This document shows positions 26,122-34,606 of a stretch of DNA of 49,851 nucleotides, one piece after another. The translations under genes were made by a program, and so were the position numbers. Every line of letters begins with the position of its first letter. The stretch's first letter is position 1. This DNA is from Thermobifida cellulosilytica TB100 (lineage in GTDB: Bacteria; Actinomycetota; Actinomycetes; Streptosporangiales; Streptosporangiaceae): positions 643,580 to 693,430 of the forward strand of contig NZ_KQ950181.1 in NCBI RefSeq assembly GCF_001517975.1, written 5' to 3'. The notes beneath the pieces were generated by a model, which was not told the DNA's origin, searched no databases, and was given only the letters and a program-made list of their open reading frames with translations.

Positions 26122-26727
26122 GTGTCCGTCATGTCTGCTCTTGTCGCCGGTCTGCTGACCGGACTGTCGTTGATCGTGGCCATCGGCGCACAGAACGCGT
26201 TCGTGCTGCGCCAGGGGCTGCGGCGCGCCCACACCGGCACGGTCGTCGCCCTGTGCGCGGCCTCCGACGCGCTGCTCATCGGGGTCGGGGTGGGCGGCAT
26301 GGGCGTGTTCGTGCACCGCCACCCGCTCCTGCTGGACGTGCTGCGGTGGGCGGGCGCGGCCTACCTGCTCTGCTACGGGCTGCGGTCGCTGTGGAGCGCC
26401 CGCCGCTCCCAGGCGCTGCACGCCGCGTCGGGGCGGCAGAGCAGTTGGTGGGCGGTGGTGGCCACCACGCTGGCGCTGACCTACCTCAACCCGCACGTCT
26501 ACCTCGACACGGTGCTGCTGCTCGGCTCCGTGGCCCACCAGCACGGCCCGCACCGGTGGTGGTTTGCGGCCGGGGCCGCGCTGGGCAGCCTCACCTGGTT
26601 CACCGCCCTGGGCTTCGGGGCGCGCGCCGCCTCTCGGGTGCTGGGGCGCCCCGCCGTGTGGCGGGTCCTGGACCTGGCCGTCGGCGTGGTGATGATCGTG
26701 CTGGCCGCCGGACTGATGCTCGGCTGA
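26122..26727 (+). CDS. lysE: LysE/ArgO family basic amino acid exporter
   Basis: A 201-residue membrane protein with about six helices. The family motif 'GLSLIVAIGAQNAFVLRQGL' is near the N-terminus, and 'ALTYLNPHVYLDTVLLLGSV' contains the conserved Asn-Pro-x-x-x-x-Asp segment. It exports lysine and/or arginine in relatives. The GTG at 26122 is chosen because TAGGG lies nine bases upstream; a TTG at 26113 and ATG at 26131 are alternatives. It is divergent from lysG and presumably induced by it. Confidence 0.92.
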   Translation: MSVMSALVAGLLTGLSLIVAIGAQNAFVLRQGLRRAHTGTVVALCAASDALLIGVGVGGMGVFVHRHPLLLDVLRWAGAAYLLCYGLRSLWSARRSQALHAASGRQSSWWAVVATTLALTYLNPHVYLDTVLLLGSVAHQHGPHRWWFAAGAALGSLTWFTALGFGARAASRVLGRPAVWRVLDLAVGVVMIVLAAGLMLG

Positions 26728-26736
26728 CCCCGCCCC

Positions 26737-26766
26737 GGGGCCGCCCCCTCACGCCCGGGCGGCCCC
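26737..26766. terminator. Hairpin terminator between lysE and the hydrolase gene
   Basis: GGGGCCGCCC (26737-26746) pairs perfectly with GGGCGGCCCC (26757-26766) around a 10-base loop. It lies at the convergent ends of lysE (26727) and the alpha/beta hydrolase (26749), overlapping the last codons of the latter. Confidence 0.65.
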
Positions 26767-27789
26767 GTCCCCCTCCGACCACTCCCCCCGGCGGGAGCGC
26801 GCCGAGGAGGCCGACAGGCCGTGCTGCTCCAGCCAGTCCCCCATGACCCGGTAGGCGTGCGCGCGGGGCCCGGGCAGCGACAGGAACACGTCGTGGCGTG
26901 CCCCCGCGATCGGCACCACCGTGGTCTCCGCGCCCAGGCAGCCGGACCACCGGGCGATCTGGGCGACGTCCAGCACCGTGTCGCAGCAGTCGCTCAGCTC
27001 CGAGCGCACCCCCGACAGGTCGGAGCGGTCCGAGCGCAGCACCAGCGACGGCACGCCCACGTCCAGCCCCCGGTGCAGGCGGGCATGGCCGCGCCGCACC
27101 GCGTTGAGCCAGCCCACGGTCACCGGGAACCCCTGCAGCGGCTTCAGCTCCAGGTCGAAGTCCCACTCCCCGGTGCCGCTGGTGTGCAGGGTGGTGCCGT
27201 AGACGCCGGGCATCACGGCCAGCCGGTGCCGTGGGGCGACCTTCGCCAGCACGCGCAGCGCCTGGGTCAGCACCCCCCGGTGCGACGGCTTGCCCTGCAG
27301 GTCGAACCAGGGGCTGTTGAGCACCAGGCCCGCCACCGGCGCGACAGCCCCGCGGGCCCGGCGGCGGTCCAGCCACAGGGCGGTGACCAGCCCGCCGGTG
27401 GAGTGGGCGAGCACCACCACGGGAAGGCCGGGGTGGCGCTCGGCGAGGACCGACAGCGCCCGCTCCAGCTCGGCGTCGTACAGGGCCAGGTCCGACACGT
27501 AGTGCGCGGTCTGGCCCGCCCGCCGGGCCCGGCCCGACTTGCGCAGGTCCAGGGCGTAGAACGCCAGGCCCCGTTCGGCGAGGAAGTCGGCCATGGGGGT
27601 CTGGAAGAAGTAGTCGGAGAAGCCGTGCACGTACAGCACCGCGCCGTGCACGCTCTCGCCCGGGCGGACGTCGCGGCGCACCAGCACGGCGGCGACCTGC
27701 CCCTCTCCGTCGGGGTCGTCGCCCAGTTCCAGGACGTGCTGGCGGTAGCCGTCGCCGAGGATGTCGGGCTGCCAGTCGAAGTCGTGCAC
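26749..27789 (-). CDS. Alpha/beta hydrolase (monoacylglycerol lipase-like)
   Basis: A 346-residue serine hydrolase. 'AVLYVHGFSDYFFQTPMADF' supplies the oxyanion His-Gly, 'VVVLAHSTGGLVTALW' holds the nucleophile (Ser in HSTGG), and 'GARHDVFLSLPG' supplies the catalytic His near the C-terminus. The likely acid is the Asp in 'VLRSDRSDLSG'. The nearest described type is monoacylglycerol lipase/lysophospholipase. The GTG at 27787-27789 starts 37 bases after the monooxygenase stop, so the two are probably cotranscribed, with the hydrolase second. Confidence 0.87.
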   Translation of the reverse strand: MHDFDWQPDILGDGYRQHVLELGDDPDGEGQVAAVLVRRDVRPGESVHGAVLYVHGFSDYFFQTPMADFLAERGLAFYALDLRKSGRARRAGQTAHYVSDLALYDAELERALSVLAERHPGLPVVVLAHSTGGLVTALWLDRRRARGAVAPVAGLVLNSPWFDLQGKPSHRGVLTQALRVLAKVAPRHRLAVMPGVYGTTLHTSGTGEWDFDLELKPLQGFPVTVGWLNAVRRGHARLHRGLDVGVPSLVLRSDRSDLSGVRSELSDCCDTVLDVAQIARWSGCLGAETTVVPIAGARHDVFLSLPGPRAHAYRVMGDWLEQHGLSASSARSRRGEWSEGDGAARA

Positions 27790-27826
27790 GAAGACCTCCA
27801 GTGCGGGTCGGTGGACGGGGGCGGGG

Positions 27827-29341
27827 TCAGGCCGCGGGTTCTGCGGCGGGGTCGCGGGCGTCGGCCCGTGCCGCCGGGCTGCGGCCCAGGTGCAGATGCG
27901 GGTCGGTGACGGGGCGGCGGCGCAGCAGGCGCACGTCCTCGGCGTAGCTCGTCGGCGTCCGCCACGGCGCGCGGTCGCCCTGGCGGGGCAACTGGTCGAC
28001 GGCGCGCCGGATGTAGCCGGCGTCGAAGTCCAGAAGCGGCCGGGTGGGCACGGTAGGGTCGGCGACGGGGCGCGCAGTGTCGTAGCCGTGGGCGTCCATG
28101 TGGGCCAGCAGTCGGCACCAGTGTTCGCAGACCAGGCCGACCCGAAGCGTCCACGACGCGTTGGTGTAGCCGATCGCGTAGGCGAAGTTGGGCACCCCCG
28201 ACAGCATCGTCCCCTTGTAGGCGACGGTGTCGCGCAGGCGGACCCGCCGGCCGTCGACAGTCAACGCCATGCCGCCCATCGCCTGCACGGCAAGACCGGT
28301 GGCGGTGACGACGATGTCGGCCTGGAGGTGGCGGCCCGACTCCAGGCGCACCCCGGTCTCGGTGAACTCGGCGATGCGGTCGGTGACGACCTCGGCCCGC
28401 CCCTCGCGCACCGCGCGGAACAGCCGGCCGCCCACGTCGACGCACAACCGCTGGTCCCAGGGGTCGTAGGGCGGGTTGAAGTGCACGTCGACGGGGTAGC
28501 CCTCGGGCAGCATCCGCACGTTGGCGCGCCGGATGACCCGCCGTGCCAGGTGCGGGAAACTGCGGCAGAACCGCCAGAACAGGTGCTGGCGCACGATGCT
28601 GCGGCGGCGCAGGAGCGCGTGGGCGCGTTCGTCGCCCAGCAGCGCGCGCAGCCGGTCGGCCAGCCGGTCCCTGCTGGACAGCGGGACGATGTAGGTGGGG
28701 GTGCGCTGCACCATGGCGACGTGCGCGGCCGTGTCCGCCAGGGCCGGGACCAGGGTGACGGCGGTGGCGCCGCTGCCGATCACCACCACGCGCCGCCCGG
28801 CGTGGTCGAGGTCGGCAGGCCAGTGCTGGGGGTGCACGATCGTCCCGCCGAAGCGGTGCTGTCCCTGGAAGTGCGGGGTGTGGCCCCTGTCGTAGCGGTA
28901 GTAGCCGCCCGCGCAGAACAGCCAGGAGCAGGTCAGGGTGGTGTGCTCCCCGGTGTCGGTGTGCTCGACCGTCACGCTCCAGCGGGCCTGCTGCGACGAC
29001 CACGACGCCTCCAGGACCCGGGAGCGCAGGCGGATGCGGCGGTCGATGCCGTGGGCGGCGGCCGTGTCGCGCAGGTAGGCCAGGATCGTTTCGGCGTCGG
29101 CGATGGCGCGCTCGCCGCGCCAGGGCCGGAACTCGTAGCCGAGGGTGTACAGGTCGGAGTCGGAGCGCACCCCGGGATAGCGGAACAGGTCCCAGGTGCC
29201 GCCGGAGGCGTCGCGCGCCTCCAGGATGGCGTAGCTGCGCTGCGGGTGGTCGCGTTGCAGGTAGTAGGCGGCTGCGATCCCGGACAGCCCGGCGCCCACG
29301 ATGAGGACGTCGAAGGAGGTCTCGTCGGGAAGGCGAGGCAT
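27827..29341 (-). CDS. Baeyer-Villiger flavin monooxygenase (EthA/MymA-like)
   Basis: A 504-residue FAD/NADPH enzyme. The FAD Rossmann motif 'DVLIVGAGLSGIAAAYYLQR' is at the N-terminus, the second nucleotide motif 'RRVVVIGSGATAVTLVPALA' is near 190, and the Baeyer-Villiger fingerprint F-x-G-x3-H-x3-W-P is present as 'FGGTIVHPQHWP'. Further matches include 'MLPEGYPVDVHFNPPYDPWD' and 'VTATGL'. Such enzymes insert oxygen next to ketones to give esters or oxidise thioamides. Length fits EthA (489) and MymA (495). The ATG at 29339-29341 is used. First gene of a probable two-gene operon with the alpha/beta hydrolase. Confidence 0.92.
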   Translation of the reverse strand: MPRLPDETSFDVLIVGAGLSGIAAAYYLQRDHPQRSYAILEARDASGGTWDLFRYPGVRSDSDLYTLGYEFRPWRGERAIADAETILAYLRDTAAAHGIDRRIRLRSRVLEASWSSQQARWSVTVEHTDTGEHTTLTCSWLFCAGGYYRYDRGHTPHFQGQHRFGGTIVHPQHWPADLDHAGRRVVVIGSGATAVTLVPALADTAAHVAMVQRTPTYIVPLSSRDRLADRLRALLGDERAHALLRRRSIVRQHLFWRFCRSFPHLARRVIRRANVRMLPEGYPVDVHFNPPYDPWDQRLCVDVGGRLFRAVREGRAEVVTDRIAEFTETGVRLESGRHLQADIVVTATGLAVQAMGGMALTVDGRRVRLRDTVAYKGTMLSGVPNFAYAIGYTNASWTLRVGLVCEHWCRLLAHMDAHGYDTARPVADPTVPTRPLLDFDAGYIRRAVDQLPRQGDRAPWRTPTSYAEDVRLLRRRPVTDPHLHLGRSPAARADARDPAAEPAA

Positions 29342-29384
29342 ACGGTCAACTCCCGGGGCAGGGGACACGACACCAGGATGCTGT

Positions 29385-29404
29385 TTGCCGTCGTGCTGCG
29401 GCAA
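29385..29404. promoter_or_regulatory. Inverted repeat upstream of the monooxygenase gene
   Basis: TTGCCG-8-CGGCAA at 29385-29404, 44 bases upstream of the monooxygenase ATG (minus strand). It is a plausible operator for the monooxygenase-hydrolase operon; no regulator gene is adjacent. Confidence 0.35.
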
Positions 29405-30497
29405 GGACAGGCTCCGCCGCGGCCGACCGCGCCGGTGGGCCCAGGCCAGCGGGGTGCGGGGGGAGGGGAGGGGCACCCGGAGGTCGAACGTGGAGGGGGC
29501 GCCGGACGGCTTCGAAAGCACCCGGGCCGCACCGGCCCGCCAGGAGCGGGGCGGGGGCATCCTGTGATCCGGCGGCCCTCGGATGCGCGGTGCGCGCCCC
29601 GTTGAGGAGAGCAGCCCCGGGGGTGCGGCCGTCCAGCCGGGCCCGCCGCCTTCCAGCGGGACCGCCCGTTCCACGGCAGCCCGCGGGCTGGTACGACCGG
29701 CGCGGACAGCTACGACGACTTTGCTGGACCAGGCCTCTTGCCGCCTCTGCTTCACCCCGCGGCCACGGTCGGTACCGCGCTGCCCGGCAGGGGCTTGCCC
29801 CTGCGGCCGTTCCCGGCCCCAGCGCCGCCACGACCGTGGTGCGGCCGTTCAGCGCTCCCGCCGACTCGAGCCGCCCGTCCGACGGTCGGCAGACGCGGGC
29901 TGGCCGTGACCGCCCCGACGCCGACGGCGACCTCCGTCCGGGTGTCGAGTGCCCGGCCGGCGCGCCCGGCACGGCGGGCCGCCTCCCCCCTCCTCCGGCT
30001 GCCACGGTGTGCCGCGCGTCGTGGTCGGCCGAGCAGCACACCGTGGCAGCGGCCCGCCTGGACGCGGCGGACTTCCCCGCGCCGCTCGTGCGCGCACGCG
30101 GCCGCGGCCCGTTCGGCGAGCGCACGGAAGAGGCTCTCCTTCCCCGGAGGACGCGGGAGCAGACCCCTGCCGTGGACAGGCCGGACTCCTCGCGACAGGT
30201 CTCCGTCGTCGACGGCCCGCGAGCCGCGCCGGGGACCGTTGCCGATGCCTGGCGGTTCCCGTGCGCATCACGGCCGCCCCGGGGCCGAAGGTGTCGCCGG
30301 GGCGGCAGGCGGCGGATCGGGCGGCACGTGCACGCCGGGCCCCGGTCGCGGGTGCAGGGCGTGGTCGTGGCCGGGGACACGGGCAGTGTCCCGCCCCACG
30401 CCGACCGACGGGGTTCGCACCGGCGCGCGTCGCCTGCCGTGCCGGGCTCGGCCCGCCCCGGCGGGAGTCCTCGGAACCCCGCCCTAATTTCGTAGCG
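29405..30497. other. Gene-poor region
   Basis: Over a kilobase without a recognisable gene. Several long open frames exist on both strands, but all are Arg/Pro/Ala/Gly-rich and lack motifs, as expected from high G+C. It may be decayed coding sequence. The AT-rich block beginning about 30484 is listed separately. Confidence 0.4.
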
Positions 30498-30513
30498 TTT
30501 GAAACGTTTCAAA
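30498..30513. promoter_or_regulatory. LacI-family-type operator palindrome
   Basis: TTTGAAACGTTTCAAA is a perfect 16-bp palindrome with the central CG typical of LacI/GalR operators (core GAAACGTTTC). It sits in an AT-rich block that looks like a promoter, yet no sugar-related gene or LacI gene lies within several kb. The nearest downstream gene is the broken P450 at 31008. Confidence 0.6.
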
Positions 30514-30587
30514 ATAACGTAATCAATTTTTGCAAACGGAACGCGCGGCGGCGGGACGGAAGGGACGTTTGCCGCCCTTGCCGCGCT

Positions 30588-30618
30588 GGTTTTTCATAAG
30601 CTTCCCTTATCGAAAACC
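30588..30618. repeat. AT-rich hairpin
   Basis: GGTTTTTCATAAG (30588-30600) and CTTATCGAAAACC (30606-30618) form a 13-position stem with two mismatches and a 5-base loop. It may be a terminator stem, an mRNA 5' structure, or a second operator near the LacI-type palindrome. Confidence 0.45.
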
Positions 30619-30624
30619 AGAATC

Positions 30625-30644
30625 GGGGGCGGTGCGCCGCCCCC
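30625..30644. terminator. Short G+C-rich hairpin
   Basis: GGGGGCGG-TGCG-CCGCCCCC is a perfect 8-bp stem with a tetraloop, seven bases after the AT-rich hairpin. It is a possible terminator of transcription from the LacI-type promoter region; no gene ends immediately before it. Confidence 0.4.
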
Positions 30645-31007
30645 GCCCGGCGGGGGCCGGCCTCCGCCGGGCGGGGCGCCATAGCGTTGCCCGCCCTCCG
30701 CAAACGAATCAGACCGCCCGCGACCAGCCCGGACACCGGAGGCCCCGGGGTACGGGCACGACGCCCCCGGCCCCCTCGGGGGGCGCGGCCGGGGAGCCGG
30801 GCCGCTCCGGCGCCGACGGCGGTGCGGGCGCGTGCGGCCCCGCGCCGGGGCGCCGCCTCCCCCCGACCCGTCGGGCGCCGGGGTGCAAACCTCTCTGCAT
30901 GGACAGATGTCTGATACCGGGAACATGAGTCGATTCCGGGAGGGGGAGAACCGGCACACGGCGTCTGCCGCACCGCCGACGCGGCAGACCCTCCAGTTGG
31001 AGCCCTC

Positions 31008-32197
31008 ATGCCACCACCTCCCGTCACGATCGAGCTGGGACGCCGCTACGACGCGGGCGTCCTCGCCGAGGAGCTCATCGCACGCGGGCCGGTCGCCTCC
31101 GTGGAGATCGAGGGTGCGACCGTCCACGCCGTCACCCACTACGACGAACTGCGCACCGCGTTGACGAACCCGCAGCTGTGGCGGCGCGGCGCCGAGCACT
31201 GGAAGGACCTGCAGACCGGACGCGTCCCCCGCGACCACCCCCTGGCCCTGCTGCTCGGCCCCACGCAGAGCATGCTGACCGCCAACGACGCCGACCACGA
31301 CCGCCAGCGCAGGGTGCTGCAACAGGCGTTCACCCCCCGCCGCATCCAACGGCTGCGCCCGGTGATCGTGGAGATCGTCGAGGCCCACCTCGACCGGATG
31401 GCCCAGGCCCCCGGACACGCCGACCTCAAACAGGCCCTCGCCTGGCCGGTGCCCGTCCAGGTGATCGCGGCCCTGCTGGGGCTTGCCCGCTCCGACTGGC
31501 CCGCCCTGCAACGCATCACCCGGCGGATCTTCGCGGCAGACGCCTCCGTCATGGAGGAGGCCGTGGCCTTCATGCAACGGCTGTCGCCGCCAAGGAGAAC
31601 ACACCCCCCGGACAGGACCTGGCCGCCGACATCGCCCACGCCCGTTCAAACGGCGTGATCAGCGAGCAGGAAGCCGTCCACAACCTGATGCTCGTGGTCA
31701 TCGCGGGCTTCGAGACCACCACGGGCACCTTCACCAACGCCGTCCACCTGCTGCTGGACCACCCCGACCAGCTCGCCCTGCTCACCAGCGGCCGGGCCGA
31801 CTGGCGCAACGCCGTGCGCACCACCCTGTGGCACCGCCCCGCCGTGTCCCTGCTGCCCGCCCTCTACCCCGCCCGGGACGTCACCCTGGGCGGCACCACG
31901 ATCCCCCAGGGCGCTTTCGTCCTGCTGGCCTACGGTGCGGCCAACCGCCACGGCACGCGCACCCACAGCCCCCGCGTCGACGTGACCGCCCCCTCCACCC
32001 GCCACCTCGGTTTCGGCCACGGCGTCCACCGCTGCCTGGGCGCGGCCCTGGGAGAACTGGAGGTGCAGATCATGCTCTCCCACCTGTTCGGGCGCTTCCC
32101 CACCCTGGCACTGGACCCCGCCCAAAGCAGCGTGCAGCCCGTGCTGAGCCTGATGATGGGCCACCCCGAACAGCTCCTCGTGCGCTGGGACACCTGA
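31008..32197 (+). pseudogene. Cytochrome P450, frameshifted and lacking a normal ExxR motif
   Basis: The first frame (31008 to about 31583) gives the N-terminal half: 'VTHYDELRTALTNPQLW', 'MLTANDADHDRQRRVLQQAF', 'VPVQVIAALLGLARSDWPAL'. The second frame (about 31584 to 32197) gives the rest. It includes the I-helix 'MLVVIAGFETTTGTFTNAV' with A-G-x-x-T-T, and the heme loop 'HLGFGHGVHRCLGAALGE' with its Cys ligand. A single missing G in CGGCTGTCGCC at about 31583 would explain the break. At the K-helix, where ExxR is expected, the frame reads 'NAVRTTLWHRPAV', so Glu and Arg are both replaced. ATG at 31008 with GGAG upstream. As written it cannot make a full P450. Confidence 0.85.
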
Positions 32198-32759
32198 GGA
32201 GCGGGGCTGCGTGCCCTGGCGGGCAGAGGACGGGAAAGGCCCCGTCCGGGCACGGGTGGAGGAGGCGGCCGGGCCGCACCCGGCTCCACCCGTGCCCCAA
32301 CCGCACACCCCGCCCAGCACCCTGCCCCCAAAGCCCGCGGCCGATGGGAGCGGCACCGCGGCTGCCGTGTACCCAGCGATCCCCGTCCCCCGAGGCCCCT
32401 CCCCGGGGGACGGGGGACGCCAGGCCTCCGGAGGACCGTGGTGGTGCCGCCGCAAAGGGGCATGCGGACAGGACCGAAAAGCAGCGCTCCGGTGACCGGC
32501 AGGACTTCGGTGGCCTCCCGGCGGACAGATCCCCCTCCTCTCAGCCCCGCGGTGAACCGGGGACACCAGGACACTCCCACGCCGACTCCCCCGGCGGCCG
32601 AACGAAGGCACCGCCCGCCCCGGCGGACCGGCCGGGAATCACGACAACCGCAAGGGCTGCGGCTCCCCGAGCCGGGAGCCGCCCTCCGAGGACACCGGCG
32701 TCCCCGCTCCCGCCACCCGAATCCGCCTCATCTCGCGCCCTCCGACCACCCGGGGGGAG
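32198..32759. other. Intergenic region, no gene seen
   Basis: No frame shows family motifs or credible starts. The open frame leading into the broken membrane-protein gene extends upstream without a clear start codon, so part of its N-terminus may lie here. Confidence 0.35.
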
Positions 32760-33405
32760 ACCCGAAAGGACCTGACCGGCTTCCGGAAGTTCCTGGCCGT
32801 CGTCTCGTTCGCTTATCTCATCGGCGTGTTCCCCGCCCTGATGGCCGGCGAACGCTTCGACACGACCGAACGGCTCGAGATCGGCATGGCGGGCACGGGG
32901 TCTCCGGGCTTGCCGCGCCGTTCCTCCTCAGCAGGACCAGCGCAGACGGCGGGAGCACCGACGACGAAGACACCGCACGAGAAGAAAGAGGGGATGTCCG
33001 ACACCTGCTGTCCACGGTCGGAGCCACCCTGGTCTTGTGCATGTTCCCCGCGCTGACCGTCGTCGAGCTGACCGCAGCCCCGAGCTGCTCGCGGTCGGCG
33101 CAGCGTGCGCGGGAGCCGCCGGATTCGTGGCGCTCTCCCTCGGAAAGATCCTCACCAGCAACGGACAGGCCGCAGCGGAGCAGAGGGATCTGCGGCACCT
33201 GCTGTCCGCGGCCGCCCAGAGCCTGCTTCCCGGCGCGTTCTGCACCGCGTTCCTCGGTGTCTACTTCGGCGGGGTCGCATGGCTGATACCCGCCTCGGCG
33301 GCCATGATGCTCCCCGGATTCCTCCTCTTCCTGCTCCTCCTCTCCCTGGCCGGCGGAAAAAGCACGAGCGGCGACGGCGGCGACGGTGCAGACGGCGGTG
33401 AATGA
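32760..33405 (+). pseudogene. Multi-pass membrane protein with three internal repeats, frameshifted
   Basis: Three frames join into one membrane protein. The first gives 'DLTGFRKFLAVVSFAYLIGV' and 'FPALMAGERFDTTERLEIGM'. The second, from about 32900, gives 'VSGLAAPFLLSRTSADGG' and 'DVRHLLSTVGATLVLCMFPA'. The third, from about 33080, gives 'ELLAVGAACAGAAGFVALSL', 'DLRHLLSAAAQSLLPGAFCT' and 'AMMLPGFLLFLLLLSLAGG'. The 'xLRxLLS/FLAxV...' unit recurs three times, each followed by a hydrophobic helix, suggesting duplicated two-helix units. No start codon is clear and two frame changes are required. Family not recognised. Confidence 0.65.
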
Positions 33406-33838
33406 GCCCGCTGCCACCGCCGACCTGCCCCGGAAGCAGGCCTGAGGACCACAGGAACGCAAGGACCGCCACGCACATCCCGTTGCGGGACTTCCGCTGC
33501 GCCCGCCCGCGCCCCGAACCGGGGACGAGACGGCCGTCCGACGACCACGACCGTCCCCGGACGCTGTCTGCCGCACCGGCCGCTTCGAAGGCGGGGCGCC
33601 TGCCGCGTGTCGACAGGCAGCAGCCGCCCGCGGGCACCACACCGCCCCGGCCAGCGCACACGCCACCCCCGTCGTGCCGCCCCGGAACTCCTCCGGCACC
33701 GGCCGCCGCAGACCGGGGTGCCGCCTCCCGCACACACCCCCAGGAGGGGAGGGCGCCGCGGCCCCGCCCGCCGGGCCGCGGTACCGTTCCCCGATCCGGG
33801 AACCGTGCCCGCCCACCGCCTGCGAGGAGGTCGACGCC
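33406..33838. other. Intergenic region, no gene seen
   Basis: Pro/Arg-rich shadow frames only. A ribosome binding site (GAGGAGG, about 33824-33830) for the next gene lies at its end. Confidence 0.35.
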
Positions 33839-34480
33839 GTGCTCATCCACCCCTGGGACGCCGCCCTGGACGACGCCGAGTGGCAGGCCTGGCTCGCCGA
33901 AGGCCACGACTTCGGGCAGCTGTGCGTCAACGGGCTGCCCGGCCGGCCGCCCCTGGTCGTGCCCACCCACTTCACCCGCGACGGGCAGGACCTGCTGGTC
34001 CACCTGGCCCGCCCCAACCCGGTCTGGGAGGCGATCGAACGCGACCCCAACGTCGTCCTCGCCGTCGTCGGCGACTACGCCTTCGTCCCCGGCCCCTGGC
34101 GCGCCAAAGCCGGCTCCCCGCCCCGAGAGGGCGTGCCCACCAGCTACTACACGGCCGTCCAGTTCCTCTGCCGCGCCCACATCGTCGACGACGCCCAGGC
34201 CAAGGCCGACCTGCTCAACCGCCAGACGGCCCACTTCCACCCCGACGGCGACCACACCCCCGTCGAGGTCGGCCGGCCGCCCCACGCAAAGCTGCTGTCG
34301 GCCGTTCGCGGCCTGCGCCTGCAGGTCACCGAGGTGCGCGCCAAGTTCAAGTACGACGACCACAAACCCGTCGAGCACCGCGCGGCCGTCGCCGACCGCC
34401 TCACCGAGCGCGGCCGGGGACTGGACGCGGCCGCCGCCCGCCAGCAGCGCCGCCGCCTGGACCGCACCACCCGCCCCTGA
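33839..34480 (+). CDS. FMN-binding PaiB-like protein (negative transcriptional regulator family)
   Basis: A 213-residue flavin-type split-barrel protein. It starts 'VLIHPWDAALDDAEWQAWL' and continues 'GRPPLVVPTHFTRDGQDLLV', 'HLARPNPVWEAIERDPNVVL', 'VVGDYAFVPGPWR', 'VPTSYYTAVQFLCRAHIVDD' and 'AKFKYDDHKPVEHRAAVADR', a clear PaiB pattern. PaiB in Bacillus affects sporulation and protease genes, but most members are only predicted FMN proteins. The GTG at 33839 has an ideal GAGGAGG upstream. It appears monocistronic. Confidence 0.88.
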   Translation: MLIHPWDAALDDAEWQAWLAEGHDFGQLCVNGLPGRPPLVVPTHFTRDGQDLLVHLARPNPVWEAIERDPNVVLAVVGDYAFVPGPWRAKAGSPPREGVPTSYYTAVQFLCRAHIVDDAQAKADLLNRQTAHFHPDGDHTPVEVGRPPHAKLLSAVRGLRLQVTEVRAKFKYDDHKPVEHRAAVADRLTERGRGLDAAAARQQRRRLDRTTRP

Positions 34481-34606
34481 CCCCCGCCCGTGCCCGGCCG
34501 GCGACACTCCGCGCGGGGGCGGAGGCTTGTTGCCCGCGCACCCGCCCTGTGCCTTAATGGCCGGGCGAAGCGACCCTCCTGAGGTGCCCCGAGAGGAAGG
34601 ACAGCC

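Noticed and set aside
29590-30495. 301-residue plus-strand open frame in the large gap
   Set aside because: Arg/Pro/Ala-rich with no motif or ribosome binding site; several competing open frames.
31008-32197. Assigning the P450 to the CYP157 family
   Set aside because: The missing ExxR is shared, but the heme loop resembles CYP105/107 types and there is no conservon around it.
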